Assembly: GCA_022774505.1 (NCBI GenBank)
Contig: JALFLW010000068.1
Location: 1-58,269 of the forward strand
Origin: Lachnospiraceae bacterium
GTDB lineage: Bacteria; Bacillota; Clostridia; Lachnospirales; Lachnospiraceae
Direction of reading: 5' to 3'
DNA: 58,269 nucleotides
This document shows positions 31,619-40,370 of the stretch, piece by piece (the first letter of the stretch is position 1; each line of letters starts with the position of its first letter). The translations under genes were made by a program, and so were the position numbers. Below the pieces are notes generated by a model. It did no database searches. It had not been told where the DNA came from and worked only from the letters and a program-made list of their open reading frames with translations.

Positions 31619-31655
31619 TGTCAAAAGCAAGCACCTTTTGGCCGGCTTTTGACAG
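31619..31655 (-). promoter_or_regulatory. Hairpin upstream of atpE
   Basis: A perfect 11-bp stem (31619-31629 and 31645-31655, 15-base loop) lies in the 207-bp gap between atpB and atpE. An AT-rich stretch, not a T run, follows it on the minus strand. It could set atpE message stability or translation, since about ten c subunits are needed per complex. Confidence 0.5.
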
Positions 31656-31782
31656 CTAAAGATCTCTTCCGGCAGCGCCCGGACGGATCTCTGGGTGAAT
31701 TTGTTATTATCCTTACTCTTGTTTAAATTTCTTGTAACGTACTATCTCTTTTCCCTGTTGCTTCTATCCATTTCAGCCCGGC

Positions 31783-32478
31783 TTATGCAGTCGCCTCTCC
31801 GATATATAATGAAGTCAGAAATACAAATACAAATGCCTGTATCAAACCGTCAAATATATCAAAATAGCAGCTAAATACCGCCGGCAATACCGCCGGAACA
31901 ACAAGCTTTATCAGCTCCATAACCACATAGGAGCCGAGCACATTTCCAAACAACCGCATACAAAGCGACAGTGGTCTGGTAAATATCTCCAACAGATTAA
32001 TCGGTGCAACGATCCATATAGGTTCTCCAAAGCTTTTTAGCCAGCCTTTGCCTCCTTTTGCACGTATTCCTGCAAATTCTACGACCAAAATACTCATGAT
32101 GGCCATTCCGGCAGTTACACCCATATCCTTTGTCGGTGGTTTCAGTCCCACAAGGCCGATAAGATTTGCAACGGCTATGTAGACCAATACACTGATCAGA
32201 TACGGCAGATATTTTAATCCGTTTTCTCCCAGCAATTCTCCAAAGAAATTCTCTGCCATTTGATATCCCGATTCCAATGCAAGCTGTACTTTTCCCGGAT
32301 TATCAATGCTTAAATTTCTCGTCAGCAATATGGAGACAACAATCAATACTGCCATGATCAGCCATGTCACAACGACCGATTCCGGAACTGCGATCCCATC
32401 AAATATCGGAACCGTAAACGCCGTATTGCAGTTTAACTCTTCCAGCAGCTCCTTCGTTAATTCCTCCGTAGTACTCAC
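31783..32478 (-). CDS. atpB: F1Fo ATP synthase a subunit AtpB
   Basis: The 231-aa polytopic subunit provides the ion half-channels. The essential Arg is in LSLCMRLFGN, after PINLLEIFTRP, and about five or six helices are visible. The start codon is GTG at 32478, with a GGGAAAGGA stretch upstream. It is the first gene of the atp operon; atpI is absent. The upstream flank carries the rpmF terminators, so the operon promoter must lie between about 32480 and 32590. Confidence 0.95.
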   Translation of the reverse strand: MSTTEELTKELLEELNCNTAFTVPIFDGIAVPESVVVTWLIMAVLIVVSILLTRNLSIDNPGKVQLALESGYQMAENFFGELLGENGLKYLPYLISVLVYIAVANLIGLVGLKPPTKDMGVTAGMAIMSILVVEFAGIRAKGGKGWLKSFGEPIWIVAPINLLEIFTRPLSLCMRLFGNVLGSYVVMELIKLVVPAVLPAVFSCYFDIFDGLIQAFVFVFLTSLYIGEATA

Positions 32479-32590
32479 TTCCTTTCCCGGCTTCCTGCCA
32501 CGTTTTACATTATATTCATGCCATCTGAAATGTCTAATAACTTCTGATTATTTTGTTATATCAAACTTTTATTATATAATTTTAAATACC

Positions 32591-32664
32591 AAAAAAGTGC
32601 AAAACCAGCGTTTTGCACTTGGCTTCCCTCTACACTACAAGCATTTTCCTATACACTAAAAAAG
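32591..32664 (-). repeat. Dispersed terminator-bearing repeat, copy 2
   Basis: This 74-bp copy matches 21863-21937. Its hairpin is a perfect 10-bp stem (32596-32605 and 32610-32619, loop CAGC) followed by TTTTTT on the minus strand, so it should terminate well. It directly follows the rpmF terminator, making two terminators in tandem. Confidence 0.75.
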
Positions 32665-32685
32665 ACACCGCCCTGCGGCGATGCC
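32658..32685 (-). terminator. Intrinsic terminator after rpmF
   Basis: A 9-bp GC-rich stem with two G-U pairs (32664-32672 and 32677-32685, four-base loop) is followed by TTTTTT on the minus strand. It closes the pta-ackA-rpmF unit. Confidence 0.8.
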
Positions 32686-32708
32686 TTTTTATGTTCGTGA
32701 AAATGATA

Positions 32709-32891
32709 TTATTCTGCGTTAGCAAGAATCTCTTTCTTGTTGTAGCTTCCGCATGCCTTACATACTCTATGTGGCATCATCAAAGCACCACATTTGCTGC
32801 ACTTTACAAGATTTGGAGCAGTCATTTTCCAATTTGCTCTTCTACGATCTCTTCTTCCCTTAGAAGATTTATTCTTTGGACAGATAGACAT
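32709..32891 (-). CDS. rpmF: Ribosomal protein bL32
   Basis: The 60-aa large-subunit protein has the basic start PKNKSSKGRRDRRRANWK and two zinc-type cysteine pairs (CSKC and CKAC). AGGAGG lies upstream of the ATG. It follows ackA by 84 bp. In many Firmicutes a YceD/DUF177 gene precedes rpmF; none is present between ackA and rpmF here. Confidence 0.97.
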   Translation of the reverse strand: MSICPKNKSSKGRRDRRRANWKMTAPNLVKCSKCGALMMPHRVCKACGSYNKKEILANAE

Positions 32892-32975
32892 TTTCTTACA
32901 CCTCCTACTGTTATCCTACTTTGCTTTTTACAACACTTTTTCGATTATATCAATTGCTGTATTGTTTGTCAACCA

Positions 32976-34166
32976 TTATTTTTCAACAACCGCGACTGTT
33001 TCTCTGGCAATCTTTAATTCCTCGTTGGTCGGAACAACCCATACCGGAATGGTACTATCCTGTGTAGAAAGGAGCAGTTCCTCTCCACGTACTGTATTTG
33101 CTTCTTTATTCAGCTTAATTCCCAATGCTGAAAGTCCCTCCACGATACGGCCTCGCACGACCAGATTGTTCTCACCTGCACCTGCCGTCAATGCAATAGC
33201 GTCTGCACCACCGATTGCCACATGATATGCACCAATATACTTGATAACTCTGTATACCAATACCTCTAAGGCATTATGAGCAGCCTCATTGCCTGCATCC
33301 TCCTCTTCCAAGAGATCTCTGTAATCATTTGACAATCCGGAGATTCCAAGAACACCTGATTCCTTATTTAACATTGTAAGAACTTCACTGACAGATTTTC
33401 CTTCCTTATTACAGATAAATTCTACGATCGCCGGATCAATGTCTCCGGAACGTGTTCCCATCACCAGACCCTCTAGTGGTGTCATACCCATACTCGTATC
33501 TACAGATTTACCGTTTACTACGGCAGAAATACTTGCTCCGCTTCCAATATGGCAGATGATCATCTTCGAATCGCTGATATCAAGCCCTGCTAACTGAGCC
33601 AGTCTCTCTGAGACAAAGCTGTGGCTTGTCCCATGAAATCCATAGCGGCGAATACCATATTCCTCATAGTATCTCTTAGGAATTCCATATATGTATGCCT
33701 TAGGAGGCATTGTCTGATGGAATGCTGTATCAAACACAGCTACATTTGGCACACCCGGCATGATCTTCTGACACGCACGGATACCCAGAATGTTAGCAGG
33801 ATTATGCAATGGTGCTAATGCACTGCACTCCTCAATCTCACTGATCACATTCTCATCGATCAATACAGAAGACGAAAACTTCTCTCCTCCATGAACCACA
33901 CGATGTCCAATCGCCTCGATCTCATCCAAAGATTTAAGTACTGCATGCTCCGGATCCACCAATGCATCTAAAACAGTCTTCATTGCTACGGAATGATCCG
34001 GAATATCAACGGATTTCTCCAGCTTTTCTCCCTTGATCTTGATAGAAAAAATACCATCCAGACCAATTCTTTCACACTGTCCGGATGCACTGACTTCTTC
34101 TGTTTCAGAATCGATCAGCTGATATTTCAATGATGAGCTGCCACAATTTACTACAAGTATTTTCAT
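32976..34166 (-). CDS. ackA: Acetate kinase AckA
   Basis: The 396-aa cytosolic kinase interconverts acetyl phosphate plus ADP with acetate plus ATP, the energy-yielding end of acetate fermentation. Visible motifs are VNCGSSSLKYQLID, AVFDTAFHQTMP, YGFHGTSH and HIGSGAS. Length is typical. GGAGG lies nine bases before the ATG. It follows pta by 39 bp. Confidence 0.97.
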   Translation of the reverse strand: MKILVVNCGSSSLKYQLIDSETEEVSASGQCERIGLDGIFSIKIKGEKLEKSVDIPDHSVAMKTVLDALVDPEHAVLKSLDEIEAIGHRVVHGGEKFSSSVLIDENVISEIEECSALAPLHNPANILGIRACQKIMPGVPNVAVFDTAFHQTMPPKAYIYGIPKRYYEEYGIRRYGFHGTSHSFVSERLAQLAGLDISDSKMIICHIGSGASISAVVNGKSVDTSMGMTPLEGLVMGTRSGDIDPAIVEFICNKEGKSVSEVLTMLNKESGVLGISGLSNDYRDLLEEEDAGNEAAHNALEVLVYRVIKYIGAYHVAIGGADAIALTAGAGENNLVVRGRIVEGLSALGIKLNKEANTVRGEELLLSTQDSTIPVWVVPTNEELKIARETVAVVEK

Positions 34167-34205
34167 GTTTCATTTCCTCCATTATATATTACCGGTCAGT
34201 TACGC

Positions 34206-35207
34206 TTATTGTAACTGAGCCTGTACTGCCGTCAGGGCAATAACACCTGTGATATCCTCTGCCGAACAACCACGGGACAGATCATTAACAGGACTTGAAA
34301 GTCCCTGCAGCATCGGACCATATGCCTCTGCCTTCGCAAGACGCTGAACCAGCTTATACGAGATATTACCACAGTCCAGATTAGGGAATACAAGTACATT
34401 TGCTTTTCCGGCCACCTCACTGCCCGGTGCTTTTGACTTCGCAACCTCAGGAACAATAGCGGCATCTGTCTGAAGCTCACCATCAATTACAAGCTGAGGA
34501 TACTTCTCATGTGCGATCCGGGTAGCTTCTACTACCTTGTCTACCAGCGGATGCTTTGCACTTCCCTTTGTGGAATGAGAAAGCATTGCAATGATCGGAT
34601 TGCCACCCACCAGATTTCTAAAGCTCTTAGAGCTGGAATGTGCGATCGCTGCCATTTCCTGTGCATTCGGATCCTGATTTAATCCGCAGTCTGCAAAAAG
34701 AAATGTACCATTCTCTCCATATTCACAATTCGGCACGTCCAGAATAAAGAAACCTGACACTAATTCCGTCCCGGGTGCAGTCTTTAAGATCTGCAGTGAC
34801 GGACGAAGTACATCTGCCGTAGCATGACAGCATCCGGCTACCATTCCGTCCGCATCCTTGCATTTTACCATCATAACACCAAACATTATGTAATTATTTA
34901 AAAGCTGTTCCCGTGCAGACTCCAATGTCATTCCTTTTTTCTTACGGAGTTCATACAACAAATTAACATACTCATCAAGCTTTGGTGATGTCTCCGGATT
35001 CACTACAGAAATCCCATCCAGCTCAACATCCAGCCAGTGAGCACCATCCTTAATCTTTTCCTCATCCCCAACCATAACAATCTTTGCCGTACCCTCTTTC
35101 AACACCCGGGCAGCTGCGATAAGTGTTCTCTTATCTCTGCTTTCCGGCAGTACTATTGTCTTTACATCCTGTTTTGCTCTTGCTTTAATCTCGTCAATAA
35201 ACTTCAT
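34206..35207 (-). CDS. pta: Phosphate acetyltransferase Pta
   Basis: The 333-aa enzyme converts acetyl-CoA and phosphate into acetyl phosphate. It is the short, single-domain Pta form: VLPESRDKRTL at the start, then DGMVAGCCHATADVLRP and FPNLDCGNISYKLVQR. GGAGG six bases upstream fixes the ATG at 35207; the frame is open 16 codons earlier. A near-consensus promoter lies about 60 bp upstream. Confidence 0.97.
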   Translation of the reverse strand: MKFIDEIKARAKQDVKTIVLPESRDKRTLIAAARVLKEGTAKIVMVGDEEKIKDGAHWLDVELDGISVVNPETSPKLDEYVNLLYELRKKKGMTLESAREQLLNNYIMFGVMMVKCKDADGMVAGCCHATADVLRPSLQILKTAPGTELVSGFFILDVPNCEYGENGTFLFADCGLNQDPNAQEMAAIAHSSSKSFRNLVGGNPIIAMLSHSTKGSAKHPLVDKVVEATRIAHEKYPQLVIDGELQTDAAIVPEVAKSKAPGSEVAGKANVLVFPNLDCGNISYKLVQRLAKAEAYGPMLQGLSSPVNDLSRGCSAEDITGVIALTAVQAQLQ

Positions 35208-35267
35208 GATATCCTCCATTTCTGCCTTAGAGCTATGGCATAAGTACAAAATCACCCAATTGATTTT

Positions 35268-35296
35268 AGTATAATGGATTCCCCACTCTTTGTCTA
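35268..35296 (-). promoter_or_regulatory. Predicted pta-ackA promoter
   Basis: On the minus strand TAGACA (35291-35296), a 17-bp spacer and TATACT (35268-35273) form a good sigma-A promoter, giving a leader of about 55 bases to the pta start. Confidence 0.65.
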
Positions 35297-35317
35297 GTGC
35301 ATTTTATGTTGTAACTG

Positions 35318-35326
35318 TGGTATACT
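35318..35326 (+). promoter_or_regulatory. Extended -10 promoter of tmcAL
   Basis: TGGTATACT (35318-35326) is an extended -10 element. No good -35 hexamer lies at the right distance, but TGn promoters can do without one. It is about 45 bp upstream of the tmcAL start and divergent from the pta promoter. Confidence 0.5.
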
Positions 35327-35374
35327 GATACATGATCACACCGCAACTATCGCTATCAGTAAAGGAGCCGCTTC

Positions 35375-36607
35375 ATGATAAAATTTACCGGAATCATTGC
35401 AGAATACAATCCCTTCCATAATGGACACAAATACCAGATTGACTATCTGCGCTCTCAGGGTGCCGGGATCATCGCCGTTGCAATGAGTGGAAACTTTGTC
35501 CAAAGAGGTGCTCCCGCATGGGCTGATAAATATCTGCGGACACGTATGGCCCTCTCCCAGGGTGCCGATCTGGTTTTCGAACTGCCATCGGTCTATGCTT
35601 TATCCAGTGCAGAGCATTTTGCATATGGCGGTGTTTCCTTATTAGATACTCTTCAGCTTGACAGTTTTTGTTTTGGATGCGAGACACCCTCTCTGTCTCT
35701 GTTACAGTCTGCCGCTGATTTTTTGGTTCAAGAGCCTCCCATTTATCGTCGGATCCTTCAGGATCATCTAAAAAAAGGGGCTTCCTATCCTGCCGCCCGC
35801 GAAGCAGCTTTGTGTCACTGTCTGCCGGAGCTTAACCGCGATCTTCTCACCGGAGCTAATAATATTCTGGCACTGGAATATCTGAAAGCATTAAAGAAAA
35901 CAGGCAGTTCGATGACACCATTACCAATCATGCGCAGAGATGCCGGCTATCACTCCACTGCTATTTCATCTGATGGCTTTTCTTCTGCCTCTGCTGTCCG
36001 CTCTTCTTATAAGAAAAATCCTTCTCCGGAAAGCCTTGTGCATGCACTTCCTCCGGAAGTGCTTTCCCTGCTAAAAGGCTGCCCCGGTCGTTTCGGCACA
36101 GATATCTCTGATTTCGACAGTCTCCTTTATTTCGCACTTCGCCAGGCCATCCGGCACGGTAATCTTACAAACTACGGCGACATCACGGAAGACCTCGCCA
36201 ACAGGATTGAAAAATGTCTCTCCGGCTATCAATCAGCCGAAACCTTTATTCTTTCCTTAAAGAGAAAGAATATCACATATTCCCGGATCTGCCGGTGCCT
36301 TTTTCAACTTCTGTTAGAGATACCTTCTGATTATACCGGCACAAAAACATATCCCGTTCCTTATCTGCGTCTCTTAGGGATGCGCCGGTCCGGCAGCAGC
36401 TATCTGCGTCATATCACCGGGATCCCTGTTATCACCAAAACAGCCAATGCATGGAATGTCCTTGATGATTCGCCTTATCCCTATGCAAAAGACTTCCTCG
36501 CCATTGATTTTTTTGCTGCCGATCTATACCGGCATATTCTTCTGACTAAAACAGGTACTGTCATTCCCGATGAATATCATGCCGGGATCGTGATCCTTGA
36601 TCAATGA
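35375..36607 (+). CDS. tmcAL: tRNA(Met) cytidine acetate ligase TmcAL (YlbM family)
   Basis: The 410-aa protein belongs to the HIGH-type nucleotidyltransferases. The N terminus reads GIIAEYNPFHNGHKYQ, with the HxGH ATP-binding motif, followed by MSGNFVQRGAPAW. Characterised members activate acetate with ATP and acetylate the wobble cytidine of elongator tRNA(Met). Length and motifs fit. AAAGGAG precedes the ATG. It is divergent from pta-ackA, which makes or consumes acetate, so the pairing is metabolically sensible, though regulation in common is only inferred. Confidence 0.93.
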   Translation: MIKFTGIIAEYNPFHNGHKYQIDYLRSQGAGIIAVAMSGNFVQRGAPAWADKYLRTRMALSQGADLVFELPSVYALSSAEHFAYGGVSLLDTLQLDSFCFGCETPSLSLLQSAADFLVQEPPIYRRILQDHLKKGASYPAAREAALCHCLPELNRDLLTGANNILALEYLKALKKTGSSMTPLPIMRRDAGYHSTAISSDGFSSASAVRSSYKKNPSPESLVHALPPEVLSLLKGCPGRFGTDISDFDSLLYFALRQAIRHGNLTNYGDITEDLANRIEKCLSGYQSAETFILSLKRKNITYSRICRCLFQLLLEIPSDYTGTKTYPVPYLRLLGMRRSGSSYLRHITGIPVITKTANAWNVLDDSPYPYAKDFLAIDFFAADLYRHILLTKTGTVIPDEYHAGIVILDQ

Positions 36608-36823
36608 TCCGCAGCTGTCTCATATTCCGACTTCATCCTACGTCACTGATATTTTGGATGCAATGCACGAAATCAGTTTTTTTTAATTACCCCCTACCTT
36701 TTTTTGTATTTTATGGTTATAATAGAAAACTGTGGGTATTTTCTCCACATTATATCAACTGTTTTGTCGTGCTGCACGAAGCAGTCTCTGTACTAGAACC
36801 GCAGCACAGAAATGAGGATAAAA

Positions 36824-37852
36824 ATGGGTGTAACCTATGTAAAAGAAGTAATGTCACCAGAAGAATTACTGGAAGCATACCCACTTCCAGCAGAGCACAA
36901 GAAATTAAAAGAAGCACGTGATGCGGAGATCAAAAAAGTCTTTACCGGAGAATCCGATAAATTTTTGGTAATCATCGGACCATGTTCTGCAGATAATGAA
37001 GATTCTGTCTGTGATTATATAAATCGTCTTGCCAAAGTGCAGGAAAAGGTTTCTGACAAAATTCTGATCATCCCACGTATCTATACAAATAAGCCTCGTA
37101 CTACAGGACAGGGATATAAGGGAATCGTTCATCAGCCGGATCCGGAGAAAGAGCCTGATCTTCATGATGGTATCATCGCTATGCGTAAAATGCATCTGCG
37201 TGCTATTTCCGAAACACACTTATTTGCCGCTGACGAAATGCTTTATCCTGAAAACTGGCCATATATTTCAGATATTCTGTCTTATGTAGCGGTAGGTGCA
37301 CGTTCCGTAGAGGATCAGCAGCACCGCCTGACTGTCAGTGGTTTTGATATCCCATGCGGTATGAAGAATCCTACCAGTGGTACTTTAAGCATTATGTTGA
37401 ACTCATGTATCGCTGCACAGAGCAGCCATACCTTTATGTATCGCCAATGGGAAGTAAAAACAGACGGAAATCCTCTGGCACATACGATCCTGCGTGGTGC
37501 TGTCAACAAACATGATCAATCTATGCCAAATTATCATTATGAAGATCTTGTACTTTTGAATGAAATGTATCAGCAGCTGGATTTAAAAAATCCTGCATGT
37601 ATCGTTGATGCAAATCATGCAAACTCTAACAAACAGTACTTTGAGCAACCTCGTATCGTTTCCGAAGTCCTTCACAGCCGTAATGTATCCAATGATATCA
37701 AAAAGCTTGTAAAGGGCGTTATGGTAGAAAGCTATATCGAACCGGGCAACCAGAAGATTTCCGAGCATGTATACGGAAAATCTATCACAGATGCCTGCCT
37801 CGGCTGGGATGAATCTGAACGCCTGATCTACGATATTGCAGAAAAGCTGTAA
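36824..37852 (+). CDS. 3-deoxy-7-phosphoheptulonate (DAHP) synthase, type I AroFGH-like
   Basis: The 342-aa enzyme condenses phosphoenolpyruvate and erythrose 4-phosphate, the first step of aromatic amino acid synthesis. It shows IIGPCSADN (metal-ligand Cys), RIYTNKPRTTGQGYKG (substrate loop), KNPTSG and the metal-binding DANHANSNK. GAGG six bases upstream places the start at the ATG at 36824; an ATG at 36812 is in frame. A TATAAT at 36718-36723 is a possible -10 with no good -35. Feedback sensitivity cannot be read reliably. It ends at a strong terminator. Confidence 0.95.
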   Translation: MGVTYVKEVMSPEELLEAYPLPAEHKKLKEARDAEIKKVFTGESDKFLVIIGPCSADNEDSVCDYINRLAKVQEKVSDKILIIPRIYTNKPRTTGQGYKGIVHQPDPEKEPDLHDGIIAMRKMHLRAISETHLFAADEMLYPENWPYISDILSYVAVGARSVEDQQHRLTVSGFDIPCGMKNPTSGTLSIMLNSCIAAQSSHTFMYRQWEVKTDGNPLAHTILRGAVNKHDQSMPNYHYEDLVLLNEMYQQLDLKNPACIVDANHANSNKQYFEQPRIVSEVLHSRNVSNDIKKLVKGVMVESYIEPGNQKISEHVYGKSITDACLGWDESERLIYDIAEKL

Positions 37853-37882
37853 TAAATATCATCTCATATCTATATAAATTAC

Positions 37883-37937
37883 AATAAGCCCTTTTACTGA
37901 GATTTCATCAGACAAAATCTCAGTAAAAGGGCTTATT
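37883..37937. terminator. Strong bidirectional terminator
   Basis: A perfect 23-bp stem (37883-37905 and 37915-37937, nine-base loop) lies between the convergent DAHP synthase and ung genes. T-rich sequence follows on the plus strand, and a weaker AT-rich stretch on the minus strand. Confidence 0.85.
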
Positions 37938-37950
37938 TTCATATTTTATT

Positions 37951-38005
37951 ACTAAGACTTTCCAATTATGGGTATATATCGGTTTTGAATGTGGGAAGTC
38001 TTAGT
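37951..38005. repeat. Palindromic element P1, after ung
   Basis: This 55-bp element has arms ACTAAGACTTTCC (37951-37963) and GGGAAGTCTTAGT (37993-38005). It shares arms and part of its loop with P2 at 38779-38831. It lies three bases past the ung stop. Confidence 0.7.
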
Positions 38006-38008
38006 TTA

Positions 38009-38680
38009 TTATACATTCTCAATCTGCCAGTCAATAGGCTCTACTCCGTTTGCCTTCAAAAAATCATTTGCTTTGCTAAAATGATGGCATCCAAAGAATC
38101 CCCGATATGCTGACAACGGACTTGGATGCGGTGCTTTCAGAATAAGATGCTTCGGATTTGTCAGCATCGGTATCTTGCTCTGTGCCGGTCTGCCCCAAAG
38201 CATATATACAATCGGTCTGTCCTGAGCATTGACGGCCTGAATGACTGCATCCGTAAACCGTTCCCATCCCTTTCCCTGATGAGAGGCTGCCTGATGTGCC
38301 CGCACTGTCAAAACCGTATTAAGCAGCAGCACACCCTGATCCGCCCATTTTTTTAAATAACCATTATTGGGAATCTCACAGCCCAGATCATCCTGCAGCT
38401 CTTTATATATATTCTGCAGAGATGGCGGAATATCCTTTTGATCCTCCGGTACAGAAAATGAAAGTCCATGAGCCTGATGTACATTATGATAAGGATCCTG
38501 TCCTAAAATCAATACTTTCACCTTGGATAACGGAGTAAAATGAAATGCATTAAAAATATCATCTGCCGGCGGATAGATAACTGCCCGGCTATATTCTTCT
38601 TTTACAAAATTAAATAAATCCCTATAATATGGCTTGGAAAACTCTCCATGTATCGCATCCAGCCAGTCATTCGTAATCAT
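38009..38680 (-). CDS. ung: Uracil-DNA glycosylase Ung
   Basis: The 223-aa family 1 glycosylase removes uracil from DNA. It shows the catalytic water-activating motif GQDPYHNVHQAHGLSFS and the DNA-intercalation loop HPSPLSAYRGFFGC. Length is normal. AAAAGG lies six bases before the ATG at 38680, whereas the in-frame ATG at 38686 abuts it. The gene stands alone between two related palindromic repeats. Confidence 0.97.
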   Translation of the reverse strand: MITNDWLDAIHGEFSKPYYRDLFNFVKEEYSRAVIYPPADDIFNAFHFTPLSKVKVLILGQDPYHNVHQAHGLSFSVPEDQKDIPPSLQNIYKELQDDLGCEIPNNGYLKKWADQGVLLLNTVLTVRAHQAASHQGKGWERFTDAVIQAVNAQDRPIVYMLWGRPAQSKIPMLTNPKHLILKAPHPSPLSAYRGFFGCHHFSKANDFLKANGVEPIDWQIENV

Positions 38681-38778
38681 TGCCATCCTTTTTCCTCTTT
38701 TCTGTCTTAGAAATAATCGATGTAGATATCAGATAATAATTATCTGTATGAAATCCTGCACTTTAAATATTTTTACTT

Positions 38779-38831
38779 ACTAAGACTTCCCACACCAATA
38801 AAGGGAAGTTTTGGGTGTGGGAAGTCTTAGT
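38779..38831. repeat. Palindromic element P2, between hisF and ung
   Basis: A perfect 18-bp stem (38779-38796 and 38814-38831) encloses a 17-base loop that itself repeats GGGAAGT. It is homologous to P1. No T run follows on the minus strand, so it is a repeat element rather than a clear terminator for hisF. Confidence 0.7.
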
Positions 38832-38845
38832 TACTTATTACATTT

Positions 38846-39607
38846 TTATAACCGTACTGATATTCCTTCATCACGAAGATATTCCTTGACCTGATGGATC
38901 GTCAGTTCCTTATAATGGAACAATGATGCAGCAAGTACTGCCTCTGCATGTCCCTGTGTAAAAGCATCCTTAAAATGCTCCAGTTTTCCCGCTCCACCTG
39001 ATGCAATCACCGGAATCGGTACATTGTCCGAAATGATCCTGGTCAACTCATTATCATATCCCGCTTTCGTCCCATCACAGTCCATGCTTGTCAAAAGGAT
39101 CTCTCCGGCTCCAAGCTCTGCTGCCTTCATCGCCCACTCCACAGCATCAATGCCCATATCAATCCTTCCACCATTTTTGTAAATATTCCATCCGCTTCCA
39201 TCCTCCCGGCGTTTTGCATCAATGGCAACTACCACGCACTGGCTGCCAAATTTTAATGCTGCCTCGGAGATCAGCGTCGGATTCATGATCGCAGCGGAAT
39301 TGACAGATACCTTGTCTGCCCCTTCCCGTAGGATCACCTTAAAATCCTCCACGGTGCGAATACCTCCACCTACGGTAAATGGAATAAAAACAGTTTCTGC
39401 CACCCGGCGTACCATATCAATCTTGGTAGCTCTGGCATCCGATGATGCTGTAATATCCAAAAATACCAATTCATCAGCACCCTCTCGCCCATATGCTGCT
39501 CCAACCTCTACCGGGTCGCCGGCATCCTTCAGATCTACAAAATTTACACCCTTTACTACCCGGCCCTCATGAACATCCAGACATGGGATCACTCTTTTCG
39601 TAAACAT
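38846..39607 (-). CDS. hisF: Imidazole glycerol phosphate synthase cyclase subunit HisF
   Basis: The 253-aa (beta/alpha)8 enzyme uses ammonia from HisH to make imidazole glycerol phosphate and AICAR. Catalytic Asp residues lie in [14 protein letters not shown] and [10 protein letters not shown]; phosphate-binding GGGIRT and ASGGAG loops are present. GGAGG precedes the ATG. It lies 59 bp after hisH. No other his genes are nearby. Confidence 0.97.
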   Translation of the reverse strand: MFTKRVIPCLDVHEGRVVKGVNFVDLKDAGDPVEVGAAYGREGADELVFLDITASSDARATKIDMVRRVAETVFIPFTVGGGIRTVEDFKVILREGADKVSVNSAAIMNPTLISEAALKFGSQCVVVAIDAKRREDGSGWNIYKNGGRIDMGIDAVEWAMKAAELGAGEILLTSMDCDGTKAGYDNELTRIISDNVPIPVIASGGAGKLEHFKDAFTQGHAEAVLAASLFHYKELTIHQVKEYLRDEGISVRL

Positions 39608-39666
39608 ATATCCTCCATTCTGATACCGTCACCGATATCCTCCGTCATTTCCTTTGCTGTATTTTC

Positions 39667-40272
39667 TCACAGTTTACAGAAGTTTCTCAGGATCTGCAGA
39701 CCAACATCCCCGCTTTTCTCCGGATGAAACTGGCACGCAAATATATTACCATGCTCCACGGAAGCATGGATCGGTACAATATAATCTGTCGTCGCTGCCA
39801 CATCCTCCTGATGATCGGCCTTAAGATAAAAGGAATGAACAAAATATACATACGATCCGTTCTCAATCCCTTCAAATAGTCTGGCACCTTTCTTTATCTC
39901 AATGGAATTCCATCCCATATGTGGGATTTTATATCCTTCCTTGGGCGGAATGGATACAATTTCCCCATCCAAAACGCCAATCCCCTCCACTCCCGGAGAT
40001 TCATCACTGCTGCGGAACAGTAGCTGCAGTCCCAGACAGATTCCCAAAAACGGAGTACCCGCTGCTGTCACTTTTCTTATCACCTCAACCAGTCCAAACC
40101 GCTGAAGCTTCTCCATAGCATCCCCAAAGGCTCCTACTCCGGGCAGTATCACCTTATCTGCTGTCAGGATCGTTTGCGGATCTCTGGTCACGATACATTC
40201 CTCTCCCAGAGAGATCAATGCTTTTTCAACACTCTTTAAATTACCTGCATCATAGTCTATTATAGCTATCAT
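39667..40272 (-). CDS. hisH: Imidazole glycerol phosphate synthase glutaminase subunit HisH
   Basis: The 201-aa class I glutaminase supplies ammonia to HisF. The nucleophile Cys is in GICLGLQLLF and the His/Glu pair in CQFHPEKS. AGAGGTGA lies nine bases before the ATG at 40272. The start codon and its leader are inside the 88-bp direct repeat found again at 46966-47053, and the promoter within that repeat drives this gene. Confidence 0.97.
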   Translation of the reverse strand: MIAIIDYDAGNLKSVEKALISLGEECIVTRDPQTILTADKVILPGVGAFGDAMEKLQRFGLVEVIRKVTAAGTPFLGICLGLQLLFRSSDESPGVEGIGVLDGEIVSIPPKEGYKIPHMGWNSIEIKKGARLFEGIENGSYVYFVHSFYLKADHQEDVAATTDYIVPIHASVEHGNIFACQFHPEKSGDVGLQILRNFCKL

Positions 40273-40352
40273 TGCTGTATATCACCTCTGTTGTCGTTGT
40301 TTTGTATGGTAAAAGTGTACCACATACGGGGAGGGTTGTCGATATGGTTATT
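40265..40352 (-). promoter_or_regulatory. hisH promoter and leader, direct repeat copy A
   Basis: On the minus strand TCGACA (40337-40342), a 17-bp spacer and TGGTACACT (-10 at 40314-40319, extended by TGn) form a promoter, with the hisH ribosome site and start codon downstream. The 88 bp match 46966-47053 with four substitutions and no gaps. The 5' 44 bp also match 53406-53449. Confidence 0.75.
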
Positions 40353-40370
40353 ATAGACGATAGGTTTATT

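Noticed and set aside
36604-36921. Plus-strand open frame spanning the gap before DAHP synthase
   Set aside because: It overlaps the true synthase start in another frame, and its sequence looks like translated intergenic DNA without a ribosome site.
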